Both the position numbers and the translations under genes were made by a program. Below the pieces are notes generated by a model. That model was not told the origin of the DNA. It saw only the letters and a list, made by a program, of their open reading frames with translations, and searched no databases. A stretch of DNA of 41,012 nt from DATEFF01 sp964586395 (GTDB lineage: Bacteria > Patescibacteriota > Saccharimonadia > Saccharimonadales > EFPC-124), in assembly GCA_964586395.1 (NCBI GenBank), contig CAZPGP010000009.1, positions 1 to 41,012 on the forward strand, written 5' to 3'. Shown here in pieces: positions 1 to 7,741 of the stretch. Numbering within the stretch: the first letter of the stretch is position 1; each line of letters starts with the position of its first letter.

Positions 1-69
1 ATCTGCTTTTTCTGGAGTAATAAGCTACAATAGTGTCACATTCCTGAAGTATCAAGGAGGGATTTAGTT

Positions 70-1404
70 ATGAATCAAGAAATCTTCAAAGCCTACGACA
101 TTCGTGGCAAAGTTGGGACCGAACTGACCGCTGACGGTTGCCGTGATATCGCCCGCGCGTTTGCCGATTGGCTACCTGAGGAAGGCATTGTGGCTGTCGG
201 TCACGACATGCGACCCGACTCAGCCGAGCTCGCCGAAGCATTTATGGACGGCCTGCAGAAACAGGGTAGGGAAGTCATGGACATCGGCCAGGTAACCAGT
301 GACATGATCTACTTTGCGATCGGTAAGTATGACCTCGCAGGTGGTGCTGTTATCACCGCGAGCCACAACCCAGGCGCATACAACGGTATTAAGCTGTATC
401 GTGACAAAGTCACCCCTGTTGGCCTGGACTCTGGCCTCGATAAAATCCGCGACGTTGCAACCGCCGCAACCTTTGAAGCTGAGGCCGAGACGCCTGGTGT
501 GCGATCGAGCCGCGAGATTACTGACGATTGGGTGCGTCACTGTCTGCAGTTTGCCCCGAACCTCGGCGAATTCCATATTGCTATCGACGCCGGTAACGGC
601 ATGGCTGGTGCAATTCTGCCGCACATTCTACCAAAACTGCCTATCAAGGCCGAGGAAATGTACTTCGAGCCAGACGGCACGTTCCCGAACCACGAGGCCA
701 ACCCACAGAAGCCCGAGAACCTGAAGGATTTGATCCAGAAGGTGCAGGACGAACAGCTGGATTTCGGTATCGCCTTTGATGGTGACGGTGACCGGGCTGG
801 ATTTGTCGACGACCGGGGCCGCATGGTCCTGGGCAGCGACCTCATGAGTATCGTCGCTCAGTATTATCTGAAGAAATATCCCAACAGCTCTATCGTGCAC
901 GAAGTCCGCACTAGCCGCTCAACAACCGAGCTCATCAAGAAGTGGGGCGGCAAACCGGTCCGCACCAAAGCTGGACGCGTATATATAGGTGCGAAGTTGC
1001 GTGAGATCGGCGCGGCGTTTGGTGGCGAAACCACCGGCCATTTCTTCTTTAAAGAGAATTTCGACGCCGATAGCGGCCTCATCACCGCGCTCGTTGCTAT
1101 GCAGGCGCTGAGCGATTCGGGCCGTAAGTTGAGCGAACTGGTGGACGAGTATCACTTGTACTCCATGGGGCCAGAGGTAAACTTCGAGGTCAGCGACCCC
1201 AAAGAAGTCTTTGCGGCGCTTAAAACTGAATTTGCCGACGGTGAGCAGGACGAGCTTGACGGTTTGACTGTAAACTACCCAACCAAGTGGTTTAACGTTC
1301 GCGCCAGCAACACCGAGCCAGTCATGCGTCTCAACGCCGAAGCTGAGAGCCAGGAGGAACTGGACGAACTCACCGACCGTATCAAGAAAATTATGCAGAA
1401 GTAG
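70..1404 (+). CDS. manB: Phosphomannomutase/phosphoglucomutase (phosphohexomutase)
   Basis: Interconverts hexose 1- and 6-phosphates through a phosphoserine, supplying mannose-1-P or glucose-1-P for glycan precursors in the cytoplasm. Visible alpha-D-phosphohexomutase motifs in order: the active-site loop TASHNPGAYNGIK near residue 96, the metal loop DGDGDR near 237, the sugar-binding GETTGH near 319 (family form GExSGH), and the C-terminal phosphate-binding RASNTEP near 417. At 444 residues it is normal length for the family. The start has AAGGAGG nine bases upstream. A possible -10 TACAAT lies at 26-31. A second mutase follows after 10 bases with its SD overlapping this stop, so the two are probably one operon. 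Mannose versus glucose preference cannot be told from sequence. Confidence 0.9.
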   Translation: MNQEIFKAYDIRGKVGTELTADGCRDIARAFADWLPEEGIVAVGHDMRPDSAELAEAFMDGLQKQGREVMDIGQVTSDMIYFAIGKYDLAGGAVITASHNPGAYNGIKLYRDKVTPVGLDSGLDKIRDVATAATFEAEAETPGVRSSREITDDWVRHCLQFAPNLGEFHIAIDAGNGMAGAILPHILPKLPIKAEEMYFEPDGTFPNHEANPQKPENLKDLIQKVQDEQLDFGIAFDGDGDRAGFVDDRGRMVLGSDLMSIVAQYYLKKYPNSSIVHEVRTSRSTTELIKKWGGKPVRTKAGRVYIGAKLREIGAAFGGETTGHFFFKENFDADSGLITALVAMQALSDSGRKLSELVDEYHLYSMGPEVNFEVSDPKEVFAALKTEFADGEQDELDGLTVNYPTKWFNVRASNTEPVMRLNAEAESQEELDELTDRIKKIMQK

Positions 1405-1414
1405 GAGACAGACG

Positions 1415-2965
1415 ATGCCAACATTACGCGAATCACTCAGTTACGAACCAAGCGAACTTAAGTTCGGCACCTCAGGGCTGCGAGGCTTAGTGACCGAGAT
1501 GACCGACCTGGAGTGTTACATTAACACCGCAGGTTTCTTGAAGTTCCTGTCCAACGTCGGCCATTTGCAGGCTGGCGGTACTATTTATGTCGGCGGCGAC
1601 CTCCGCGACAGCACGCCACGCATCACTCGCGCGGTTATCCAGGCTGTCGCCGACGGTGGCTACCAAGCTGTGTATGGTGGCTCTGTTCCAACTCCTGCCG
1701 TGGCGTTTTATGGCCTTCAGAAACACGCTGGCAACATCATGGTCACGGGTAGCCACATCCCCGCTGACCGCAATGGCATTAAGTTCTACAAGGCCGACGG
1801 CGAAGTGCTGAAGCCAGACGAAGCAGGAATCAAAGAGGCCGTCGCCCAGGTCCGCGCCGAGCTGTACGCTCAAGATGCCGAAGTTGCTGCTTTCGACGCA
1901 GCCGGTATGCTTAAGGTTTCGGCAGAGCTCCCGGCGGCCGACCCTGCAGTCGCTGATACTTACATGCGCCGCTACACCGACGTGTTTGACGGTCAGACAT
2001 TCGCCGGTAAGCAAATTGTCTTTTACCAGCACAGCGCTGTTGGTCGCGACCTGCTGGTTGAGATGCTCCAGAAGCTGGGCGCAGAGGTTATTCCGGTTGG
2101 TCGATCTGACGCATTTGTGCCCATCGACTCCGAGAATGTAACGCCGAAAGATCAAGCGTACTTCAAGCAACTGAGCCAGGAATATCCTGATGCATTCGCA
2201 ATTGTCTCGACCGATGGCGACAGCGACCGTCCGTTTGTTATCGACGAAAACGGCGTCTTCCACAGAGGCGACGAATTGGGCGCGTTGGTTGCGCATTGGT
2301 TAAAGGCAGACGCTGCTGCCTACCCTGTTAGCAGCAATGACGCTGTCGACAGCTACCTCAATGACAATAGCGTTGAATGGGTGCACACCAAGATTGGTTC
2401 GCCATACGTTATCGTAGCCATGCAAGAGGAGCAGACCAAAGGCAAGCAGAGGGTTGTGGGCTGGGAAGTGAACGGCGGATTTATGCTTGGCGTTGACCTC
2501 GAAGTGAACGGACAAAACCTAGCAGCGCTGCCAACGCGCGATGCAATTCTGCCTATCATCATTGCTTTGCGTGCGGCAATCGACGCCAATGGTTCGGTTT
2601 CGAGCGTATTCGCGGCTTTGCCGCAGCGCTTTACTGGGGCGGGCCTTATCGATAATTTCCCAACAGAGATTTCGCAGAAGATTGTCGCTCAGTATTCTGC
2701 CGATAACGAGCAGGTTCACCAGGCGCTCGGTCGGTTCTTTACGAGCCAGCACAGCTTTGGCGCAGTCGAGAAGATCGATGCCTTGGATGGTGTGCGAATT
2801 TTCTTCGACAATGGCGAGGTTGCGCACTTGCGTCCATCTGGTAACGCCCCTCAGCTGCGTATCTACAGCGTCGCCGACACACAAGCCCGTGCCGACGAGA
2901 TCGTTGCGCTGGCAATTGGCGAGCCAGATGGCATCTTCCGATCCATCGAAAAAGCTTTGAGTTAG
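1415..2965 (+). CDS. Phosphoglucomutase/phosphomannomutase family protein
   Basis: A second, longer phosphohexomutase of 516 residues, clearly diverged from its neighbour. It carries the N-terminal FGTSGLRG motif, the catalytic serine loop VTGSHIPADRNGIK near residue 110, the metal loop TDGDSDR near 267 and the phosphate-binding RPSGNAP near 473. The catalytic loop reads SHIP where the usual form is SHNP, which occurs in some subfamilies. TAGGAG overlaps the upstream stop and sets the start. With the neighbouring mutase and the isomerase pair at 6671-8311 it would supply fructose-, glucose- and mannose-phosphate interconversion. The 3' end lies only four bases before the CIRCE operator. Substrate preference is unknown. 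Confidence 0.85.
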   Translation: MPTLRESLSYEPSELKFGTSGLRGLVTEMTDLECYINTAGFLKFLSNVGHLQAGGTIYVGGDLRDSTPRITRAVIQAVADGGYQAVYGGSVPTPAVAFYGLQKHAGNIMVTGSHIPADRNGIKFYKADGEVLKPDEAGIKEAVAQVRAELYAQDAEVAAFDAAGMLKVSAELPAADPAVADTYMRRYTDVFDGQTFAGKQIVFYQHSAVGRDLLVEMLQKLGAEVIPVGRSDAFVPIDSENVTPKDQAYFKQLSQEYPDAFAIVSTDGDSDRPFVIDENGVFHRGDELGALVAHWLKADAAAYPVSSNDAVDSYLNDNSVEWVHTKIGSPYVIVAMQEEQTKGKQRVVGWEVNGGFMLGVDLEVNGQNLAALPTRDAILPIIIALRAAIDANGSVSSVFAALPQRFTGAGLIDNFPTEISQKIVAQYSADNEQVHQALGRFFTSQHSFGAVEKIDALDGVRIFFDNGEVAHLRPSGNAPQLRIYSVADTQARADEIVALAIGEPDGIFRSIEKALS

Positions 2966-2969
2966 GGAC

Positions 2970-2996
2970 TTGGCACTCGCAACATATGAGTGCTAA
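2970..2996 (+). promoter_or_regulatory. CIRCE operator overlapping the groESL promoter
   Basis: The inverted repeat TTGGCACTC-N9-GAGTGCTAA differs from the CIRCE consensus (TTAGCACTC-N9-GAGTGCTAA) at one base. Its left arm contains a -35-like TTGGCA (2970-2975) and its right arm runs into a -10-like TAATAT (2994-2999, spacer 18), so a bound HrcA repressor would cover the promoter. This predicts HrcA-controlled heat-shock expression of groES-groEL. hrcA itself is not in the window. Confidence 0.93.
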
Positions 2997-3035
2997 TATA
3001 CAATTACTACCAGATTAAAAGGAGGTTTATTGACC

Positions 3036-3302
3036 ATGGGCGTGCCCGTAAAACCGCTAAAAGACCGCATCGTGGCTGTCAAAGAAGAGCCACAGACCAA
3101 AACAGCCTCTGGGTTGTATCTGCCAGAGGCAGCAAAAGAGAAGCCAGCCGAAGCGAAAGTCGTTGCCGTTGGCAAGGACGTCACCGAAGTTAAGGTAGGC
3201 GACAAGATTATTTACAAAGAATATACCAACACGACCGTCAAAATCGGCACCGACGAATATCAGATCGTCAACGAAGAAGACGTTCTCGCGACTGTAGCCT
3301 AA
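3036..3302 (+). CDS. groS: Co-chaperonin GroES
   Basis: The 88-residue co-chaperonin that caps the GroEL ring during ATP-driven protein folding. The N-terminal VKPLKDRIVAV, the mobile loop TASGLYLPEAAKEKP near residue 24, and the C-terminal Y-T-x-x-x-V-K-I and EDVLA segments are typical. AAAGGAGG ends ten bases before ATG 3036; a TTG at 3030 is in frame but too close to the SD, so the ATG is preferred. It is the first gene of a CIRCE-controlled operon, 21 bases ahead of groEL. Confidence 0.96.
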   Translation: MGVPVKPLKDRIVAVKEEPQTKTASGLYLPEAAKEKPAEAKVVAVGKDVTEVKVGDKIIYKEYTNTTVKIGTDEYQIVNEEDVLATVA

Positions 3303-3323
3303 GGCAGAGGAGAGAAGAAGAGT

Positions 3324-4973
3324 ATGGCAAAGAAAGTTTTTTATGATGACGACGCCCGCCGCCGCGTACTTGGTGGCGCAAAGGCACTCTACGACGCTGT
3401 AAAAGTTACAATGGGACCTAAAGGTCGCAATGTAATTATCAGCAAGAGCTACGGCGCTCCAACCGTCACTCACGACGGCGTAACCGTAGCCAAAGGTGTT
3501 GACCTCCCTGAGGACGACGACGAAACCCTCGGCTACAAAGTCGGCGCAGAGCTAATCAAGCAGGCTGCCAACAAGATGAACGACGTCGCCGGTGACGGTA
3601 CAACTACCGTAACTGTGTTGACCTACAACATCTTGAACGAAGCTAACCGCCTGATTGCCGCTGGCCACAATCCAATGGAACTCCGTAAAGGTGTTGAGCA
3701 AGCTGGCGCTGAAGTGCTGGCGACGCTCGCAACTCTGGCCGAAGACATCGGCAGCAACAAAGCTCGTGTAGCTGAAGTCGCAACTATCTCTGCTGGCGAC
3801 GCCGAGATCGGCAAGCTAATCGCAGACGTCATTAGCAAGGTCGGCAAGGACGGCGTCGTGACGGTCGAAGAAGGCCAAGGCCTGAAGCTCGAAGCTGAAG
3901 TTGTCGAAGGCTTCACGATGGACCGCGGATTTGTCAGCGCCTACATGGTCAGCGACACGACCCGCATGGAAGCCGTACAGAACAAGCCAGCCATCGTCAT
4001 TACCGACAAGAAGATTGGTAGCGTCCAGGAATTCCTGCCTGTTCTCGAGAAGCTAGCTCAGGCTGGCAAGAAGGATTTGATCCTGATCGCTGAAGATGTC
4101 GAAGGCGAAGCTCTCGGCACCCTTATCCTGAACAAACTAAAGGGCGTGTTTAATACTGTTGCCATCAAGGCTCCAGCCTTTGGTGACCGCCGCAAAGATA
4201 TCCTAGAAGACATCGCCACCCTGACCGGTGCGACTGTTATCTCAGAAGAGCGCGGTATCACCTTCGAGAACGCCGACCTCTCTGTTGTTGGTTCAGCTCG
4301 CAAGGTTATCGTAACCAAGGATTCAACCACGATCATCGAAGGCGCCGGCCAAGCCGCCGCGGTTAATGAGCGCGTCGAACAGATTCGCGCCCAGGCCAAG
4401 TCTGCATCCAGCGAGTACGACAAAGAAAACTACGACAAGCGCGCGGCCGCACTGAGCGGTAAAGTTGCTGTCATCAAGGTCGGTGGCGCTACCGAGACTG
4501 AGATCGAGGAGAAGAAGTTCCGCGTGGACGACGCCGTTGCTGCAACCAAAGCCGCTCTGGCTGAAGGTATCGTACCTGGTGGTGGTGTAACTCCTGTTGA
4601 CCTCAGCAAGACAATTGCCATCGAAGGCACCGACAGCGTCACTGCCGGTCGTCAGCTGCTGAAGAATGCACTTGTTCAACCGTTCCGTCAGTTGATGGAC
4701 AACGCTGGCGTGAACCCAGATGAGAAACTCCCTCAGGTTCTGGCGAGCAAGAAGCGTGGCCAAGGCTTTGACGTCAATGCGCCTGAAAAGCTCGTTGACC
4801 TCAAGAGCAAGGGCGTTGTAGACCCAGCTCGTGTGACCAAGGAAGCGATTCAGAACGCCGTATCCATCGCCGCAACCGCGATGACAATGGGCGCCCTGGT
4901 CGTCGACATCCCAGAGAAGGAAGCTCCAGCAATGCCAGGCGGTGGAATGCCTGGTGGTATGGGGATGATGTAG
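3324..4973 (+). CDS. groL: Chaperonin GroEL
   Basis: The 60-kDa chaperonin, which forms the double-ring cage for ATP-dependent protein folding. At 549 residues it is full length. Visible family features are the N-terminal VKVTMGPKGRNV, the ATP-site GDGTTT near residue 90 with its catalytic Asp, the apical-domain segment, the equatorial GIVPGGGV near 416, and the flexible Gly/Met-rich C-terminus ending GGMPGGMGMM. The SD is AGAGGAGAGAAG. Together with groES it forms a bicistronic unit ended by the terminator at 4995. No odd substitutions were noted. Confidence 0.97.
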   Translation: MAKKVFYDDDARRRVLGGAKALYDAVKVTMGPKGRNVIISKSYGAPTVTHDGVTVAKGVDLPEDDDETLGYKVGAELIKQAANKMNDVAGDGTTTVTVLTYNILNEANRLIAAGHNPMELRKGVEQAGAEVLATLATLAEDIGSNKARVAEVATISAGDAEIGKLIADVISKVGKDGVVTVEEGQGLKLEAEVVEGFTMDRGFVSAYMVSDTTRMEAVQNKPAIVITDKKIGSVQEFLPVLEKLAQAGKKDLILIAEDVEGEALGTLILNKLKGVFNTVAIKAPAFGDRRKDILEDIATLTGATVISEERGITFENADLSVVGSARKVIVTKDSTTIIEGAGQAAAVNERVEQIRAQAKSASSEYDKENYDKRAAALSGKVAVIKVGGATETEIEEKKFRVDDAVAATKAALAEGIVPGGGVTPVDLSKTIAIEGTDSVTAGRQLLKNALVQPFRQLMDNAGVNPDEKLPQVLASKKRGQGFDVNAPEKLVDLKSKGVVDPARVTKEAIQNAVSIAATAMTMGALVVDIPEKEAPAMPGGGMPGGMGMM

Positions 4974-4994
4974 TTACTCAGACTGCTCAATTTA

Positions 4995-5022
4995 AAAGAG
5001 GTCCATCACTGGGCCTCTTTTT
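4995..5022 (+). terminator. Rho-independent terminator after groEL
   Basis: AGAGGTCC and GGGCCTCT pair, with one G-U, around a six-base loop and are followed by TTTTT. This is a classic U-tract terminator 20 bases after the groEL stop. Confidence 0.9.
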
Positions 5023-5046
5023 GTTAGAAGAGGAGTGTTAGAGGTA

Positions 5047-5075
5047 TTGCATATAATATATTTGTATTGTATAAA
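5047..5075 (+). promoter_or_regulatory. Sigma70-type promoter of the wHTH gene at 5104
   Basis: TTGCAT (5047-5052), a 17-base spacer, and TATAAA (5070-5075). The predicted start near 5082 gives a leader of about 20 bases containing AAAGGAGG. Confidence 0.6.
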
Positions 5076-5103
5076 TTATCAGTCTGCTAGCAAAGGAGGC
5101 GCT

Positions 5104-5433
5104 ATGGGTGGCAATCAGTTACCCAGCATCAACAAGGTCCTGGAAGCTCTTCGGCGCGAGTTCGAGGAGAACGGCAACAACTGGGAGTGGACGGGCAAGT
5201 ACCTCACTCACCGCATCGAAGAAGCAACCGGCCTGAGCAAGGCTACTGTTAGCCGTGTGGTCAGGACGCTCCAGTCTCTGGGCGTCCTTTCGGAGGCCGT
5301 GCGAGTTGCTCAGAAAGCGGAACGCGGCTTCGGTGCTCAGCCAACCCTGAAGTTCTGGCTGCTGAAGCCGAACGCAGAGATCGAGCAAGTTGATGGACTC
5401 TACCGAGTGAAGGGCGAGTCCACGCCCAAGTGA
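5104..5433 (+). CDS. Small winged-helix-like DNA-binding protein
   Basis: A 109-residue protein not assigned to a named family. Residues 9-24 and 31-42 are amphipathic helices. The segment GLSKATVSRVVRTLQSLGVL (43-62) has the form of a MarR/IclR-type helix-turn-helix with a trailing wing, so a transcription regulator is likely. The start is set by AAAGGAGG spaced six bases from ATG. It stands alone between the groEL terminator and a perfect 11-bp hairpin and ends in TGA, a stop almost unused by the housekeeping genes here. It belongs to the GC-rich singleton class described in the summary. Its target is unknown; it might regulate the adjacent groE operon or act on itself. Confidence 0.7.
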   Translation: MGGNQLPSINKVLEALRREFEENGNNWEWTGKYLTHRIEEATGLSKATVSRVVRTLQSLGVLSEAVRVAQKAERGFGAQPTLKFWLLKPNAEIEQVDGLYRVKGESTPK

Positions 5434-5444
5434 GGCGGGCGGAT

Positions 5445-5470
5445 CGGGCTGTGCATCACTGCACAGCCCG
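5445..5470 (+). terminator. U-less hairpin terminator after the wHTH gene
   Basis: CGGGCTGTGCA pairs perfectly with TGCACAGCCCG (11 bp) around the loop TCAC, 12 bases after the stop. No T-run follows, which is the style shared by the GC-rich singletons. Confidence 0.7.
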
Positions 5471-5509
5471 ACGCAAATTGTAATTATTATAAGTTCATAC
5501 TGCGGGGGT

Positions 5510-5543
5510 GCCCCTCCGCACCGACCGGAGTCGGGGGAGGGGC
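5510..5543 (-). terminator. Hairpin after the minus-strand gene at 5585
   Basis: GCCCCTCC/GGAGGGGC (8 bp) encloses a second CGAC/GTCG stem. It lies about 40 bases after the stop of the minus-strand ORF, and there is no U-tract. It could serve as a transcript 3' end. Confidence 0.5.
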
Positions 5544-5584
5544 GAGTCGCTCACTCGGGCCGTGATGGGGCCGCGAGGGTGCGA

Positions 5585-6040
5585 CTAGTGACGGGCGTAG
5601 TCCCGTCGATGTGGTCTGCGCGCCGGCTGTTCGGCCTTGGGCGCGGCGGGCTCCCACGACAGGGTCGGTGGGTCACCGGTCGGGACCGTCGTGACCTTGC
5701 GCCGCCCCCTCACCTGCTGGACCTTCTGGGTCGTCGGCACCTCCACCTTGAGGGTGAAGTTGTGCCAACACCAGCCGGCCGCCGTCTTGCGGTAGATCCG
5801 CAAGGCGTGACCGCCCATGTAGCCGACAGCGACGCAGGTGCCGACCGGGGAGGTCTCGGCGCGCGTGTGGTTGAGCTGGAAACAGACGCTGGGCAAGCCG
5901 CGCATCTGGCCCTCCAGCTCAGCGTCGCTGATCAGCTTTTCGCCGGCGGGCGGCGGGCTGAGGCGGAATGCGGCGAGTTGCTCGCCGGCGCTGGTGCGAA
6001 CCGCGTTCGGATCGAGCCGTGTACTGCTGGGGGTAGACAC
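5585..6040 (-). CDS. Hypothetical protein, GC-rich singleton
   Basis: A 151-residue protein with no family I recognise. The N-terminal third is polar and Pro/Ser-rich. The centre (residues 45-105) contains Cys and Trp residues (SVCFQLNH, GTCVAVGY, GWCWHNFTLKV), suggesting a compact beta-rich domain. The tail is strongly basic (RRPHRRDYARH). GTG 6040 is chosen over TTG 6064 because GGAAGG lies at normal spacing before it and the predicted transcription start is only slightly further upstream. A strong promoter precedes it and a GC hairpin follows. No signal peptide or membrane helix was seen. The basic tail suggests nucleic-acid binding; that is a guess. Confidence 0.6.
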   Translation of the reverse strand: MSTPSSTRLDPNAVRTSAGEQLAAFRLSPPPAGEKLISDAELEGQMRGLPSVCFQLNHTRAETSPVGTCVAVGYMGGHALRIYRKTAAGWCWHNFTLKVEVPTTQKVQQVRGRRKVTTVPTGDPPTLSWEPAAPKAEQPARRPHRRDYARH

Positions 6041-6074
6041 AATTGTACCTTCCGCTTGGGGCAATTACCGTGCC

Positions 6075-6103
6075 AGAATAAACTTTTTATGATGGCGCGT
6101 CAA
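6075..6103 (-). promoter_or_regulatory. Promoter of the 5585-6040 gene
   Basis: On the minus strand: TTGACG, exactly 17 bases, TATTCT. The transcript would start near 6068, with GGCA/TGCC able to form a small hairpin at its 5' end. Confidence 0.7.
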
Positions 6104-6121
6104 CCATAAGCGACAAAGCAA

Positions 6122-6144
6122 AAACCCCGATATGCTCGGGGTTT
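6122..6144 (-). terminator. Terminator next to the first assembly gap
   Basis: AAACCCCGA pairs with TCGGGGTTT. Read on the minus strand it is followed by TTTTT-G, so it probably ends the transcript of the gap-truncated gene at 6245-6481. Confidence 0.75.
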
Positions 6145-6244
6145 NNNNNNNNNNNNNNNNNNNNNNNNNNNNNNNNNNNNNNNNNNNNNNNNNNNNNNNN
6201 NNNNNNNNNNNNNNNNNNNNNNNNNNNNNNNNNNNNNNNNNNNN
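6145..6244. other. 100-N scaffold gap without flanking duplication
   Basis: Exactly 100 N. The flanks share no sequence, so real DNA of unknown length is missing. The gap removes the C-terminal part of the minus-strand gene that starts at 6481. Confidence 0.95.
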
Positions 6245-6481
6245 TGCTGGAGCAACAGGCGCAGCTGGTACGCTCATTGGGGCAGGGGAGTTTACGTTTG
6301 CTTGACCGGCTGGCATTGGGCCAGGGGTTTCCTCGAACTGAAGGCCTGCAGCCTCAGCGTTACTACCGTTTCCTGCGGGTGCAGGAGGTGTAGGCGAATC
6401 GTCGGCACCGATACCGGCAAGAACCTTGGCCAGTTCGTCGTCGCTGGTCGCTGGATGTTGGTTTGGAGGAGCTATGTCCAT
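6245..6481 (-). CDS. Pro/Ala-rich small protein, truncated by gap
   Basis: The first 79 residues are visible; the rest is lost in the gap and presumably ends before the terminator at 6122. The sequence begins MDIAPPNQHPATSDDELAKV, with a short predicted helix (DDELAKVLAGI) followed by low-complexity Pro/Ala/Gly stretches. An SD, GAGAGGTGGG, precedes the ATG. It is divergent from the isomerase operon, with 189 bases between. No signal peptide was seen in the visible part. It may be a disordered or linker-type protein; function unknown. Confidence 0.6.
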
Positions 6482-6508
6482 GAAGAAATTCCCACCTCTC
6501 GTTACGTT

Positions 6509-6537
6509 TTGCTGAATAAGCTTACGCTTACTATTTA
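6509..6537 (+). promoter_or_regulatory. Promoter of the sugar isomerase operon
   Basis: TTGCTG (6509-6514), 17 bases, TATTTA (6532-6537). The predicted start near 6545 leaves an unusually long leader of about 125 bases before ATG 6671. Confidence 0.5.
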
Positions 6538-6544
6538 TTACCTA

Positions 6545-6670
6545 ACAATGTATCATAGTGACACAGTAAATGGAAAGATCCTACTTGGCGTTTCATCAGT
6601 AATTCAGCCGTCGCAAAGGGGAGAAGACCGAACCATCGATGAGCGGTGCAAGTGGGGTAGGAGGGTTAGA
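6545..6670 (+). promoter_or_regulatory. Structured 5' leader of the isomerase operon, possible riboswitch
   Basis: CCTAC plus TTG (from about 6592) can pair with CAA plus GTAGG (about 6649-6664), closing a roughly 75-base domain and burying part of the TAGGAGG ribosome site. Inside, ACCG/CGGT forms a small stem. I do not recognise a known riboswitch class. Most other metabolic genes here have leaders of under ten bases, so this one stands out. Confidence 0.35.
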
Positions 6671-7741
6671 ATGACACACATTCTTGATGACGCGAGCGTT
6701 GTGGCTCAGCGCGACCCCCAGGACGCCCTGGGTTTTGCCGCTAAGCAGCCTGAACAACTCGCACATGACTTTGGAATCGCATCGCAGAAGCCTTTTGAAA
6801 CTGAAATTAAGAACGTCGTCTTCGCCGGCATGGGCGGTAGCTCGCTGGTAGCAGACTTGGCCAAGACTTGGCCGGAGCTGAAAGTTCCGTTCGTCGTCTC
6901 TAAGACGTACGATCTACCTGATTTTGTCGATGGCAACACGCTGGTGATTGCGGCGAGTGCATCGGGTAATACCGAGGAAACGCTAGAGGCGCTGGCTCAG
7001 GCTGAGGCCCGTGGCGCGCAGATCGCTGTGATTAGTAGTGGCGGTAAGCTGACCGAGCGCGCGAAGGCTGCCGGGCATCTCTTTGTCGAGCGACCGGCCG
7101 TTCCGCAGCCACGTTACGGTGTCTTTTACGACTACCGTGCGCTGGTTGAGATCCTTGTGGCAGCTGGTTTGGTTGATGCGGCAAAGATCGACGAGATCGC
7201 CGAATTGGTTGATCCACTCGAAAAAGCTGTGACCAACTGGGCGCAAAGTGTCCCAGCCGAGCAGAACTACGCCAAGCAAATCGCCGACCAACTCGTCGGC
7301 AAAACGCCTATCATTTACGGTGGTCCGTTGATGTACCCAGCTGCCTATAAGTGGAAGATCAGCGTGAACGAAAATGCTAAGAACACCGCCTGGTGCAACT
7401 TCCTGCCAGAGTTCAACCACAACGAGTTCATTGGTTGGAGCAGCCACCCGGTGGAGAAGCCGTTCGCCGTCGTCGACCTCATTAGCAGCTTTGAGCACCC
7501 GCGCGTACTGGAGCGCTTTGAGCTGATCGACCGTATGCTGAGCGGTATGCGACCGAAGGCGATTAACATTCAGCTGGAAGGTAATAGCGCTTTGGAGCAC
7601 TCGCTCTACGGTGTACTGCTGGGCGACTTTGCCACGCTGTACATGGCACTGCTGAACGGCGTGAATCCAACGCCAGTTGATTTGGTAGAGAAGTTTAAGA
7701 AGGAGCTTGGCCCCTATGAACCAAAATCCACCAACCTTTGA
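6671..7741 (+). CDS. Bifunctional phosphoglucose/phosphomannose isomerase (SIS domain)
   Basis: Interconverts fructose-6-P with glucose-6-P and mannose-6-P in the cytoplasm. The 356-residue length fits the short bifunctional PGI/PMI family. The N-terminal SIS fold is marked by VFAGMGGSSLVADL near residue 55 and the phosphate-binding SASGNTEETLEAL near 96. C-terminal family residues include the conserved FLPEFNHNEFIGW near 246, holding the catalytic Glu and His. ATG 6671 follows TAGGAGG; an in-frame upstream extension runs through the leader and is not coding. It ends in TGA, the only housekeeping gene here to do so, and overlaps the next gene by 26 bases, implying translational coupling. Confidence 0.9.
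   Translation: MTHILDDASVVAQRDPQDALGFAAKQPEQLAHDFGIASQKPFETEIKNVVFAGMGGSSLVADLAKTWPELKVPFVVSKTYDLPDFVDGNTLVIAASASGNTEETLEALAQAEARGAQIAVISSGGKLTERAKAAGHLFVERPAVPQPRYGVFYDYRALVEILVAAGLVDAAKIDEIAELVDPLEKAVTNWAQSVPAEQNYAKQIADQLVGKTPIIYGGPLMYPAAYKWKISVNENAKNTAWCNFLPEFNHNEFIGWSSHPVEKPFAVVDLISSFEHPRVLERFELIDRMLSGMRPKAINIQLEGNSALEHSLYGVLLGDFATLYMALLNGVNPTPVDLVEKFKKELGPYEPKSTNL

Noticed and set aside
6302..6670. In-frame upstream extension of the sugar isomerase
   Set aside because: It would overlap the divergent gene and run through the promoter and leader. ATG 6671 has a strong SD and matches the family start.
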